From Ostreococcus lucimarinus CCE9901 (lineage: Eukaryota > Chlorophyta > Mamiellophyceae > Mamiellales > Bathycoccaceae): a stretch of 64,000 bases of DNA. The stretch is from positions 186,001 to 250,000 of the forward strand of contig NC_009374.1 in NCBI RefSeq assembly GCF_000092065.1. The letters are read 5' to 3'. Below the pieces are notes generated by a model. That model was not told where the DNA came from. It searched no databases and was given only the letters and a program-made list of their open reading frames with translations. This document shows, in pieces, positions 1 through 8,654 of this stretch. Every line of letters begins with the position of its first letter. The stretch's first letter is position 1. The position numbers and the translations under genes are program-made.

Positions 1-628
1 CGTCTCGCTCGACGCGCCGCTTCGCCAGCGTCTCCGACTCTCGCGTCTCCATCGCGTATTTCTCCCGCTCCGCGCGCGTGGGCTTTATCCCGCGAAACAC
101 CAACCACGCAACGGGCGCCAGCATCGTCGACACCACGCCCGCGAAGAGCGCGCCGCCGTCCGCCGCCACTCTCGCGCGTCTTCGGTCCGCGCGCGCCCAC
201 GACGCCGCCCTCGACGCGTCGTCCTCGCCGTCGCCCTCGCCGTCGCCGTCGCCGTCGCCGTCGCGGCCGTTCGATCCGCCGTCGCCGTCGCCGCCGTCGT
301 CGTCGTCGCCGTCGTCCCGGGACGTCGAGCCGCGCGCGTCGCGCGTCGTCGCGTCGTCGCGTCGCGTCGCCGCGTGCCCCTCGGCGTCGCGCGCGCGCGC
401 GTCGCTCGGCGCGTCGTCGGCGCCCGGCGCGCGCGACGTCGGCGTCGCGAGCGACGAGACGTCGCCGTCGTCGCCGAGCGAGGCGCGCGAGGACGCGCGC
501 GCGCGCGCGCGGGGCGCGATTGCGCGCCGACGCGAATTCGCGAATTCGCCGACGCGCGCGGGACGCGCGCGGGACGCGCGCGCGGACGCGCGGACGCGCG
601 AGGCGGCGCGCGAGGACGCGGCGCGCAT
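1..628 (-). CDS. Partial plastid-targeted-looking membrane protein (C-terminus off the window)
   Basis: An open frame runs on the minus strand from an ATG at 628 to the left edge without a stop, about 209 codons. The first ~70 residues are rich in Ala, Arg and Ser with almost no acidic residues, as in a plastid transit peptide. A low-complexity Asp/Gly stretch follows at about residues 115-140. Near residues 160-180 is one hydrophobic segment (ALFAGVVSTMLAPVAWLVF), then a charged helix (AEREKYAMETRESETLAKRR) running off the edge. The order transit peptide, membrane segment, charged helix suggests a thylakoid or envelope protein. I do not recognise the family. The start is uncertain because the GC-rich N-terminal part could be open by chance; the segment around the hydrophobic stretch is the most convincing coding part. 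Confidence 0.5.
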   Translation of the reverse strand, partial: MRAASSRAASRVRASARASRARPARVGEFANSRRRAIAPRARARASSRASLGDDGDVSSLATPTSRAPGADDAPSDARARDAEGHAATRRDDATTRDARGSTSRDDGDDDDGGDGDGGSNGRDGDGDGDGEGDGEDDASRAASWARADRRRARVAADGGALFAGVVSTMLAPVAWLVFRGIKPTRAEREKYAMETRESETLAKRRVERD

Positions 629-779
629 CGCGCGAGGTCGCGGCGGCGCGGCGCGAGGCGAGACGACGGACGGTCGTCGAGTGCGGGCGCGGCGCGCGAA
701 CGCGGCGGTTGGTCTGGCGAGCCGACGCTCGGCGCGCGAATGGTTAAAAGCTACTACGTGCGCGCGCGCGTCGGTGAAT

Positions 780-2648
780 CTAATCTTCGTCCATGGCGTC
801 GACGTCGCGCGCGGCGTCGTCGGCGTCGGAGTCGTCGTCGTCCTTGATCTCCACCTTGGGCTGCGAACCGCCGGCGCGGTAGGCTTCCATCTCGCGCTCG
901 TATCGAATCTTGTCCTCGTCGGCTTGTTGCTGGTACACGCTCTTTTCTTCGTCGGTGATCGTCTTCCACTTTTCGCCGAGCGCCTTGGCGACGTCGGTGA
1001 CGCCGAACGAAGGGTTAGCGGCGGTGATTTCGGCGCGCTTGGCGGCGGAGAAGAACATGTACGCGGACAAGCCTCGTTTCGGAGCGTTCGGATCCTTCTT
1101 CGCGCGTTTGGCTTTGGGCGACTTCTTCGACTTCTTCGCGCCCTCGTCGCTTTCGCTGTCGGAATCGCTGTCGGTGGGCTCGCCGCCGTCGGACTCGCTT
1201 CCCGCGGCGAAGTCTTCGTCCTCTTCGCTGTCGTCGTCGCCGCGTCGCGCGTAGCCTTCGTCGTCGTCGTCCGAAGCTTCGGCGATGAGCTGGTCCGCGC
1301 GCGCGTTGGCGTCGACGTTGGAGATTCTCACTTGTTTGGCGGTCAAGAAGTTAACCAAGTTCTGGAACTCCGACCGTTGAATGCCGTGGAAATCGTACGA
1401 TGAGCCATTCTTCATATTCACAGAGACGTCAAACGTCCTGCCGCTCGTCGCGCCCTGCGCGCTGTGACGCTCAAACTCAACCTCATCGACTTCGCTGTAG
1501 TGCAACAACAGCGGAGGTTTGGGCAAGTAGAAGAACGCTTTTTCAAGCGGGTACAGTAGGCCGACGTCAGCCTTGTGCGACACGCGGATGGCGTGTCCGC
1601 CCGCCGAGGCGGTGAATAAGCTTTGTCTCGTCAACTTGACGCCAGCCATGTTTTTCAATACGCGCACGAAGACTTCTCCCGAGGAGCCGTCGTAAGTCGA
1701 CTCGAGGGTGGGGAACTTGTCTTTCATGTCTGCAGCCAAGTTTGGTTCCACCGTGAGATGATCGTCGTCGTTGAACATGGCGAGAATGTGCGGGTAAAAC
1801 GTTTGTCCCTTGCGAATCGGTGGGTCGAGCGCGATGACCGCGTGCGACTGGTTCGAGTGCGGCTTCGGAAGCAAGTACACGCGAACGATGGAGCTGTACT
1901 GAACCTTGAAGTCCAGCGTCGAGGATTGCATGCGCATGTGCGTGTTGTGCAACTCGATCGAAACCTTGCCTCTCGGGACGACCATGGAGACGCCGTCGAA
2001 TTCCGCCACGGGTTCGCCCGCCTCGGCGTCGGCGGCGGCGATCGACATGATCGCCGCGTGCAAACGCTTCGCCGCGGTGTCATCGGGATCTTCCATATCG
2101 TCTCCTTTCCAAGTCTCGCTGCCCGGCGGAACGTAAAACGACATCTCCACCAAAGAATCCTTCTCCGCCGCCGTGTCGTCGTGGTGAAATTGCAAGACGA
2201 CGTCGCTCTTCCCGACGACCGTCGCCTCGGAGATGTACTGCCCATCGATCTCAAACGCCGTCTTCCCACCGACCTCAAACACCGTCCCGCTCCCCTCGAT
2301 CGCGACGTCGCCCCAGTTCCGTCCGTTCACGTTCATCTTCGTCTCGCCGCTCGCGCACCCCAGCTCGCGCGCCGCGTACTCCGCCGCGTTCTTCGCGTCC
2401 TCCGTCCCCATCCCTCCCAGCACGAGCGTCCGTCCGTCCGTCGATCGCACTCGCAGCACCCCACCCGTCGGCGCGTCGCTCCATCGCACCTCGCGCACCT
2501 TCCCCGCCTCGATCTCCGTCTTCTTCTGCTCGCCCGCGCCCGTCGCCGCTCGAAACCGCGCGCCGATCGCCTTGCTCAGCGTCAACTCTCCCTGCGTCCC
2601 GCTCCCGCGTCCGAGCGCGCGCGCCGCGACGGTAAACTCCGCGCTCAT
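780..2648 (-). CDS. SSRP1: FACT complex subunit SSRP1 (HMG-box histone chaperone)
   Basis: This 622-residue protein is the SSRP1/Pob3 subunit of FACT, which loosens and rebuilds nucleosomes during transcription and replication. The N-terminal part holds the SSRP1 and PH-like domains (about 1-440), including blocks such as FEIDGQYISEA and VRVYLLPKPHSNQSH. An acidic Asp/Glu/Ser-rich segment lies at about 455-500. A Lys-rich linker leads to one HMG box at about 515-585, opening with KKDPNAPKRGLSAYMFF, and the tail is acidic. The C-terminal HMG box is as in plant and animal SSRP1 and unlike fungal Pob3. The start at 2648 (MSAEFTVAARAL) was chosen because the protein becomes family-like there; the frame stays open upstream but is only Arg/Ala-rich. 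The SPT16 partner is not in this window. Confidence 0.96.
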   Translation of the reverse strand: MSAEFTVAARALGRGSGTQGELTLSKAIGARFRAATGAGEQKKTEIEAGKVREVRWSDAPTGGVLRVRSTDGRTLVLGGMGTEDAKNAAEYAARELGCASGETKMNVNGRNWGDVAIEGSGTVFEVGGKTAFEIDGQYISEATVVGKSDVVLQFHHDDTAAEKDSLVEMSFYVPPGSETWKGDDMEDPDDTAAKRLHAAIMSIAAADAEAGEPVAEFDGVSMVVPRGKVSIELHNTHMRMQSSTLDFKVQYSSIVRVYLLPKPHSNQSHAVIALDPPIRKGQTFYPHILAMFNDDDHLTVEPNLAADMKDKFPTLESTYDGSSGEVFVRVLKNMAGVKLTRQSLFTASAGGHAIRVSHKADVGLLYPLEKAFFYLPKPPLLLHYSEVDEVEFERHSAQGATSGRTFDVSVNMKNGSSYDFHGIQRSEFQNLVNFLTAKQVRISNVDANARADQLIAEASDDDDEGYARRGDDDSEEDEDFAAGSESDGGEPTDSDSDSESDEGAKKSKKSPKAKRAKKDPNAPKRGLSAYMFFSAAKRAEITAANPSFGVTDVAKALGEKWKTITDEEKSVYQQQADEDKIRYEREMEAYRAGGSQPKVEIKDDDDSDADDAARDVDAMDED

Positions 2649-3025
2649 CTCGCCGAGCCGTTCGGCGTCTCGATCGCGCGTCTCAATCGCGCCGCGCGTC
2701 GCCTCGAAGCTCTTTCGCGATGCTTTTTGAAATCCAAAAGATCTCGCGTTCGCGTCGCGTCGTCCGCCGTTCGCGCGTCGTTCGCGCGTTCGCGCGTTCG
2801 CGCGTTCGAGACCGCGACCGAGGCGCTTCGGCGCGCGGTCGCTCGCCTCGTCGCGCGCGCGGTCGCGGCGTCGGCGTCCGCGGCGTCGCGCGCCGCGCGT
2901 CGCGCACAGGGAGGCGAGCGAAACACGGACCAGTCTCACGGATACGAAACGACACAACACGGACCGGTGACCCGAAACGACGCCGACGGTCGCGCGCGCC
3001 GTCGACGCCGACGCGCGCGACGACG

Positions 3026-3514
3026 ATGGCGCGCGCGCCGGCGACCGACGGCGGCGACGCGGCGTCGGCGTTTCGCGCGCGCGATGACGGCGCGAGACGC
3101 GCGTATAACGTCGAGATCCCGGCGGCGTGGCAGCGCGAGAGCGTGGACGAGTCGCTGCTGCGAGGGCACAGAAGCGCGTGTACAACGGCAACGCGCACTG
3201 ATCGTCGTACGCGTACACGCCTCGCGATCGCCCCGAGCGCCGAGGAGGGCGCCGCGACCGTCGCCCTCCTCGAGCGAGGTTTCGCGAACGCGCTTGCTCG
3301 CGACGAGCTCCGGCGCCGCGCAAAGCTTCGCGAGACGACTCGCAGCCGCGCGCGCACATATCGCTCGGTCGCCCGCGTCTTGACCGGGCGCGAGCGCGAT
3401 TTGCGCGAGCCGCGCGAAATTTCGGTCCCCCGCGACGCGCGCGTTCTCCGCCACGCGTCGTTGGCGTCGCAGAAACTTTTTCGCGTGCGTCTTCTTCGTC
3501 ATGCCTCCATGTGA
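3026..3514 (+). CDS. Doubtful small open frame in the gene-poor gap
   Basis: This is a 162-residue open frame with two stretches of natural-looking composition and preferred codons: AYNVEIPAAWQRESVDESLL near residues 30-48, and APSAEEGAATVALLERGF near 70-88. The remainder is Arg/Thr/Ala-rich and unconvincing. In another frame the sequence at 3172-3203 reads KRVYNGNAH then stop, straight after a GCACAG that could be a splice acceptor, so the true structure, if any, may be spliced. The opposite strand carries an equally plausible frame starting at 3502. I assign no function. Confidence 0.18.
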   Translation: MARAPATDGGDAASAFRARDDGARRAYNVEIPAAWQRESVDESLLRGHRSACTTATRTDRRTRTRLAIAPSAEEGAATVALLERGFANALARDELRRRAKLRETTRSRARTYRSVARVLTGRERDLREPREISVPRDARVLRHASLASQKLFRVRLLRHASM

Positions 3515-3989
3515 CGTTTCGTCTCGGCGTCTCGACCTCGTGACGCGCGCCTCGGACGCGCGCGAGGGCACCTCGGCACTCTGCGACGCGCGCGCGACTC
3601 GGCGCGGTCGTCGCGGACGCGTCGCGAGAGAAGAAAAAAAGTCGAGCGTCGAACCGCGCGTCGTTCGAGCGCCGCGCCGCGGCGCGCGCGACGCGCGGAC
3701 GCGCGAGATGGGGCGCGTTGAAGCGGCGTTTCTCGGCGCCGGATCCCGCCTCGGGCGGCGCCTCGGGCGTCGCGCGCGCGACTAGCAAGACACGAAAACG
3801 AAGGAAAGAAAGCGGGTACGAATTCTTTTGAATCGATGTGCGCGGCGATGGACGCGCGCGCGCGCGTTCGCGCGCCGACTCGCGCGATCGTCATCTCCGA
3901 GACGGGCCGCGCAGACTGACCCTCGCGCAGAGGCCGACGCCAGAAGACACGCGAAACAAGGCGGCGATAGCGTACAAACTATCGCTCGC

Positions 3990-4036
3990 CTGCGGCAGGT
4001 TAACCCAGGGTTGACCCAGGGTTGACCCAGCCGCAG
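3990..4036. repeat. Three 11-bp tandem repeats inside an imperfect inverted repeat
   Basis: Three tandem units lie at 3998-4008, 4009-4019 and 4020-4030: GGTTAACCCAG, then GGTTGACCCAG twice. They are bracketed by perfect 7-base arms, CTGCGGC at 3990-3996 and GCCGCAG at 4030-4036. The outer units partly pair as well (TTAACCC against GGGTTGA), so the whole can fold into a long hairpin. A second small inverted repeat, GCGATAG...CTATCGC, lies just upstream near 3964-3985. The role is unknown. Confidence 0.7.
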
Positions 4037-4380
4037 CATTACACCCTCGCGACGCGAGGACGCGAAGGAGGGACAGCTCGCTCGCGCGATCTCGTAGCCC
4101 TCGAAAGTAGCGATTGTAATGCGCCGGAAGACTTCCATCGAGTCGCTTCGCCGAGAGAGCGCCGACGACGTCGAGCGCGGCGCCGCCGTCGCAGACGCCG
4201 CCGCCTCCCCGCGCTAGCCTACCCTCCCAATATTAGTATACTTCACCCACCGTCGTTTTCTTCCCCATCGCGCGTCGCGCGACGACGTCCACGACGTCTC
4301 CAAATTCCGCGCGCGCCGCGGAGGCGTCCTTCCAGAAGCCGACGCCGCGCGCGCGTCCTCATTACTCGCCGCACATCCGA

Positions 4381-5280
4381 ATGTTCGCCGTCTCCGCGCA
4401 CTCGCGCGCGCGCATCGCGCCCGCGGTCATTCCGCGCGCGCGCGCGCGCGTCGTCACGCGCGCCGGCGCCGCGTTCGAGGTGCCGTCGGCGTACAAGACG
4501 GTGACGCCGTGCGGCGCGGGCGTCTTAATCAAGGTGGCGGCCGCGGAAACGGTGACCAAGGGCGGGATCGTGCTCACGGAGAGCGCGCAGCGCAAGCCCA
4601 CGAGCGGTGCGTCGACGCGTTCGACCGACGCGCGCGCGCTCGAGGACGGGCGACGCGACCGCGCGACGCGCGCGGGGGATAAAGGACGACACCCTAACCT
4701 TGAGGGTTTGACGGCGGGACGCGCGGCGAGACGCGCGAGACGCGAATGGATCGACGCGCGAACGCGAGCGACGCGCGAAGACTGACGACGATGACGAATG
4801 AATCGCGCAGGCGACGTCACGGCGATCGGACCGGACGTGAAACACGTCAAGACCGGTTCCACGGTGTTGTACAGCAGATTCGGCATCGGGTGCACCGACG
4901 TGGTCGTCGCCGGCGAGGAGTACACGATGATTCGAGAACAAGATCTCATCGGTACGCTCCCGAGCAGCGGCGCGCGCGCGAACGATATCCCAAAGCTTCA
5001 ACCTTGCGGCGATCGCGTCCTGTTGTCGGTGGAGAAGGCGGCCGCGGAAACCAAGGGGGGCATCTTACTCACGGAGGGGTCCAAGGAGAAGCCCATCGTC
5101 GGCACCGTCGTCGCCGTCGGGCCGGGCAAGGCGGGCGAAAAAGACGAAGAAGTCAAGCCGATGACCCTGAAGGCGGGCGACAAGGTGATTTACTTCAAGT
5201 ACGCCGGTGACCAAATGACCGACGAGGAAGGCAACGGCTTCGTCGTCTTGCACGAGAGCGACTGCTTGGCCAAGCTTTAA
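4381..5280 (+). CDS. CPN20: Plastid co-chaperonin Cpn20 (double GroES domain)
   Basis: Two exons (4381-4606 and 4811-5280) join in frame to give 231 residues. Joining AGC-G to GC-GAC restores the family sequence KPTSGDVTAIGPDVKH. The first ~30 residues are a basic plastid transit peptide. Two GroES/Cpn10 domains follow in tandem, at about 37-130 and 137-231. Each has the mobile-loop motif that contacts Cpn60: KGGIVLTESAQRKP in the first and KGGILLTEGSKEKP in the second. The double-domain form is specific to plastids; with Cpn60 it folds stromal proteins such as Rubisco subunits. The intact second domain ends in the usual HESDCLAKL-type tail. The intron has a GTGCGT donor and a CAG acceptor. 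Confidence 0.95.
4607..4810 (+). other. Intron of Cpn20 (204 bp)
   Basis: Donor GTGCGT at 4607 and acceptor CGCAG ending at 4810. ACTGAC at 4781-4786 places a likely branch adenine 25 bases before the exon. Removing it joins the two halves of the first GroES domain in frame. Confidence 0.92.
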
Positions 5281-5745
5281 GCCGCGCGCGCGTCGCGTCG
5301 CTCGTTTAGAACGTCGACGTTGTGAGTACCAGCGCCGGATCGAACGTCGAACCGACACATCGCAGAGCCTTCGCCGCGCGCGTCGCGTCGCGTCCTCCCC
5401 TCGCGTCCTCGCCCTCGCCGACAAAAAAGAACGCAACGCGTAAACAGAAACCACGATACTCGCTCCGCGCGAACCCGCGCGTCGGCGCCTTCGCCGCGCG
5501 ATCGGCGCGATCGCTTACGGGCCGATCCATCGACCGACCGCGCGCGCGCGTACGCGCAAACAGTCTCGCGATCGAACCACCACCCAATAAACCACCCATC
5601 GCATTGAAATCACGCATTCAAAGACCCCGAACCGGTATCGATCTCCACCCCGCGCCGCCCGACGCGACGCCCGTCGCGCGCGCGGTCGATCGCGCGATCG
5701 CGCGCTTCGTCGCGCCGCGACACTCCCGCACGCGCGCACAGGACC
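5281..5745. other. Intergenic region upstream of CP26
   Basis: This 465-base gap holds the end of Cpn20 transcription and the promoter and 5' UTR of the CP26 gene. Open frames on both strands are Arg/Ala-rich without family resemblance. I see no repeat or RNA gene in it. Confidence 0.5.
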
Positions 5746-7152
5746 ATGCAAGTCAACGCCCTGCTCAAGAAAGCCGCCCCCGCGCCCGCCAAGACCGCCA
5801 AGGCGCCGGCGAAGACGCAGATCAAGAAGGCGCCGGCGAAGAAGGCGTCGCCGTCGCTGCCGTCGCTGCCGAATCCGTTCGGCGGCGCCGCGCCCAAGGC
5901 GAGCGCGAAGACGGTCAAGAAGGCCGCGCCGGCGAAGAAGGCGGTCGCGAAGAAGGCGCCGGTCAAGAAGGCGCCGGTCAAGAAGAAGGCGCCGGTCGCG
6001 AAGAAGGCGGCCAAGTCGCCGACCGCGGCCAAGGAGGCGCTCGCGAAGTGGTACGGTGCGTATCTTTTAAAGGCGATCGGATAGGATCGTTCGACGCGCG
6101 CGACGACGCGCGGACGCGCACAGGACGCGCGCGCGCGATGGGAATCGATCGTTAAGTGCGCGTTCGCGCGAACGGGGCGACGCGGGACGCGCGCGCGGGA
6201 GGACGCGTGGCGGAAATCGGAAGATATGGTTGCGATCGCGCGCGCGGGACGGAGGCGGGACGCGGGACGGACGCGCGCGAGGGACGATAGAGCGGGCGCG
6301 AGGGACGCGCGGCACGCGGGGGGGTGAGAAGGGCGAAGGAAACGCGCGCGATGGGGAGACTGACGATGCGCGACGACGCGTTCGACGCAGGTCCGGACCG
6401 TAAGTTGTACTTGCCGGGCGGCCTCTTGACCAAGGCGGATTTGCCGAGCTACCTCGACGGTACGCTCGCGGGTGATTACGGCTTCGACCCGCTCGGCCTC
6501 GGCGCCGACGGTGCGATCAAGCAATACCGCGTCGCGGAAGTCATCCACGCTCGATGGGCGATGCTCGCGATCCCGGGTGTCGTCATCCCGGAGGCGCTCG
6601 GCTTGCCGGGCGGCGTCTGGACGGAAACCGGCAAGGTGTTCCTCGACGGCGAAACCGGCCGTCCGTTCTTCCTCGAGAACCCGATCGTGTTCGCGGCCGT
6701 CCAAGTTGCGCTCATGGCTGGTGTCGAGCAATTCCGCTCGAGCGGTGAAGGTCCGGCCGGTTTCGTGCCGTTCAAGGGCAAGTTCGACGAGTCGGCGTTC
6801 AAGGGCCTCGACCCGATCAACCCGGGTGGCCCGCTCGACTTCTTCAACGTCGCCTCCAACCCGCAAGACTTGGCCCTCTTGAAGGTCAAGGAAATCAAGA
6901 ACGGTCGCTTGGCGATGATCGCCATGTTGGGCGTCTTCGTGCAAGGTCTTACCACCGGTGAAGGTCCGGCTGCCAACTGGGGCAAGCACGTCGCCGATCC
7001 GTTCGGTACGTAACGCGCGCGCGCGCCTCGCCCATCGACGACCGCGTTCGCGTGTTTTCCACGAGCACTCACTGACCCCGCTATCTCTCGTCTCCCACGC
7101 AGGTTACAACTTCGTCACCCTTCAAGCCGTCGACCGCACGCCGGTTCTTTAA
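5746..7152 (+). CDS. LHCB5: Chlorophyll a/b-binding protein CP26 (Lhcb5) with lysine-rich N-terminus
   Basis: Three exons (5746-6055, 6391-7005, 7103-7152) give 324 residues. The mature part starts near residue 100 with KWYGPDRKLYLPGGLL, close to plant CP26, the monomeric minor antenna linking LHCII to photosystem II. The three LHC helices are present: helix B with EVIHARWAM, helix C with FAAVQVALMAGVEQF, and helix A with EIKNGRLAM. The Glu/Arg pairs of helices A and B that bind chlorophyll and form salt bridges are kept. The last exon encodes only the 16-residue tail (YNFVTLQAVDRTPVL). The oddity is the ~100-residue N-terminus, built of Lys/Ala/Pro runs (KKAPVKKAPVKKKAPVAKK) like a histone H1 tail; part must be the transit peptide. 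Codon choice is highly uniform, as expected for an abundant protein. Confidence 0.93.
6056..6390 (+). other. CP26 intron 1 (335 bp)
   Basis: Donor GTGCGT at 6056 and acceptor GCAG ending at 6390. ACTGAC lies at 6359-6364, 27 bases before the exon. It separates the lysine-rich N-terminal exon from the antenna domain. Confidence 0.92.
7006..7102 (+). other. CP26 intron 2 (97 bp)
   Basis: Donor GTACGT at 7006 and acceptor CGCAG ending at 7102. ACTGAC lies at 7071-7076. Without splicing the protein would stop two codons later and lose the conserved CP26 tail. Confidence 0.9.
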
Positions 7153-7233
7153 GCGCGAGTTTGAAACAATTTTTCAAACTTTTGTGACGCGACCTGTTCA
7201 TGTATAGCCGCTCGACCGGCTCGCTCGTTCACT

Positions 7234-7238
7234 TGTAA
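7234..7238 (+). promoter_or_regulatory. Possible TGTAA polyadenylation signal for CP26
   Basis: TGTAA, the motif known as the green-algal (Chlamydomonas) poly(A) signal, lies 82 bases after the CP26 stop. Whether this organism uses it is an inference. Confidence 0.3.
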
Positions 7239-7392
7239 CGGAAGACCGTGATATTCAACCACGACGCGCTCGACGCGTCGGCGCGCGACGCGTCACATCA
7301 CCGATAGCTGCCGCCAGCGCGCATCTCTCTCCAGTCGTCGCCGCGTCGCCGCGCGCGCCGCGCCGCACTCGGCGCCTCCGCGCGGCGTCGTC

Positions 7393-8592
7393 ATGGCATC
7401 CATCGCCATCGCCCGCGCGTCGACGTCGTCCCGCGCCCGCGCGACGACGATCCGATCGAAGTCGCCTTCATCGACGCCTCCGCCGTCGCCGGCGCGTCGA
7501 ACGCGCGCGCGCGCGTCGATCGTCGACGACGCGCGCGCGGTCGCGTCCATCGGCAGCGCGACGCCGAAACGCCGTCGTCGCGCGCCGACGCGCGGCGACG
7601 TCGCGGCGGCGCATCGCGCGACGGCGGCAGAAGCGTCCGCGGCGACGCCGAGCTCGAACGAGACGTCGGCGACGTCGAGCATCGTCACGCTGCTCGTCGC
7701 GGGCGTGGCGAGCGTCGGTTGCATCGCGGCGACGCACGCGGCGCGAGGTCCGCACGCGCGCGCGATCGGATCGATGGCGCTGGGGTTGTTGCTCGCGCTC
7801 GTGGGGTACAAGAAAAAGTCGCTCGACGAAAGCGGGGCGCTCGCGGCGATCGGGGTGGGGTTCGGGAGTATTTACGCGGATGTTCGATTCGGCGCCGCGC
7901 TCGCGGCGTTCTTCTTCGCGTCGAGCGCGGTGACGCGCGTGCGGTCGGACGTGAAGAAGCGGGTGGATGAACACTTTAAAGTCGGTGGTGGGCGCGATTG
8001 GGTGCAAGTGTTCGCGAATGGGTTCGTGCCGACGGTCATCGCGCTCGCGTTCGCGTCGGGCGGTTTCGGCGCCGAGGCGACGAGCGCTTTGGCGAGCGCG
8101 TACCTCGGATATTACGCGTGCTGCGGCGGCGATACGTTTGCGAGTGAGCTCGGGGTTTTGTCAAAATCCAAGCCCAGGTTGATCATCGACTGGCGGCGCG
8201 AGGTCGCCGCGGGAACGAACGGCGGCGTCACCGCGTTGGGCTGGGTCGCGAGCGCGAGCGGCGGCGCCGTCGTCGGCGCGGCGTTCCATCTAGGTCAATC
8301 AGCCCTTCGCGCGGTCGCGACCGACGGCGGCGCGCTCGTCGCGCCCTCTAACGCCGCGTCAGTGATCGCATTCGGTGCCGTCGCCGGCGTCTTCGGCTCG
8401 CTCGTGGACAGCGTTCTCGGCGCCACGATTCAATACTCGGGCTTTTGCGAAGAGCGTCAAAAAGTCGTCAGCAAACCCGGGCCCACGGTGACCCGCATCA
8501 GTGGTTCAGAATTCCTCAGCAATAGCGCGGTGAATTTGGTGTCCGGCGTGATAACCGCCGTCGTCGCCGCGTGGCTGTCGCCTTTGTTGTAA
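7393..8592 (+). CDS. DUF92/TMEM19-family membrane protein
   Basis: This 399-residue protein has a basic, Ser/Ala-rich N-terminus of about 90 residues and then several membrane segments. The core matches DUF92 (TMEM19; plant PGR, and the related phytyl-phosphate kinase VTE6). Landmarks are RVRSDVKKRVDEHFKVGGGR, then WVQVFANGFVPTVIALAF, then CCGGDTFASELGVLSKSKPR, then AGTNGGVTALGWVAS. The conserved Asp/Glu residues in GDTFASELG suggest a prenol-phosphate kinase-like active site, but only some relatives have a known reaction. The sequence fits TMEM19/PGR better than VTE6. The N-terminus could be a plastid targeting signal, which would hint at isoprenoid salvage. The next gene on the same strand begins 62 bases downstream. 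Confidence 0.85.
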   Translation: MASIAIARASTSSRARATTIRSKSPSSTPPPSPARRTRARASIVDDARAVASIGSATPKRRRRAPTRGDVAAAHRATAAEASAATPSSNETSATSSIVTLLVAGVASVGCIAATHAARGPHARAIGSMALGLLLALVGYKKKSLDESGALAAIGVGFGSIYADVRFGAALAAFFFASSAVTRVRSDVKKRVDEHFKVGGGRDWVQVFANGFVPTVIALAFASGGFGAEATSALASAYLGYYACCGGDTFASELGVLSKSKPRLIIDWRREVAAGTNGGVTALGWVASASGGAVVGAAFHLGQSALRAVATDGGALVAPSNAASVIAFGAVAGVFGSLVDSVLGATIQYSGFCEERQKVVSKPGPTVTRISGSEFLSNSAVNLVSGVITAVVAAWLSPLL

Positions 8593-8654
8593 CGCATCGC
8601 GCCGCGGCGCCGTCGCGCGCGTCTTCCCGTCGCCTCACCTCGCGCCTCTCCCCG

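Larger units (their letters stand above)
2649..4380. other. Unusually long gene-poor stretch between SSRP1 and Cpn20
   Basis: This 1.7 kb gap is several times longer than most gaps in the window. It is GC-rich and open in several frames, so open frames alone mean little. Coding-like pieces are seen on both strands: a plus-strand frame from 3026 and a competing minus-strand frame starting at 3502 (MTKKTHAKKFLRRQRRV), plus a short plus-strand segment from 3931 following an ACTGAC-then-CAG pattern like the window's intron ends. A repeat/hairpin sits at 3990-4036. I could not assemble a convincing gene. The last ~300 bases presumably hold the Cpn20 promoter and 5' UTR. Confidence 0.6.

Noticed and set aside
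78-1403. Long plus-strand open frame across the left end
   Set aside because: It is antisense to SSRP1 and to the partial membrane protein; the translation is Arg/Ser/Val-rich with no family likeness, while the opposite strand gives a clear SSRP1.
4607-4810. Apparent frameshift or split of the Cpn20 gene
   Set aside because: GT...AG ends, a branch motif and exact restoration of the GroES sequence show it is an intron.
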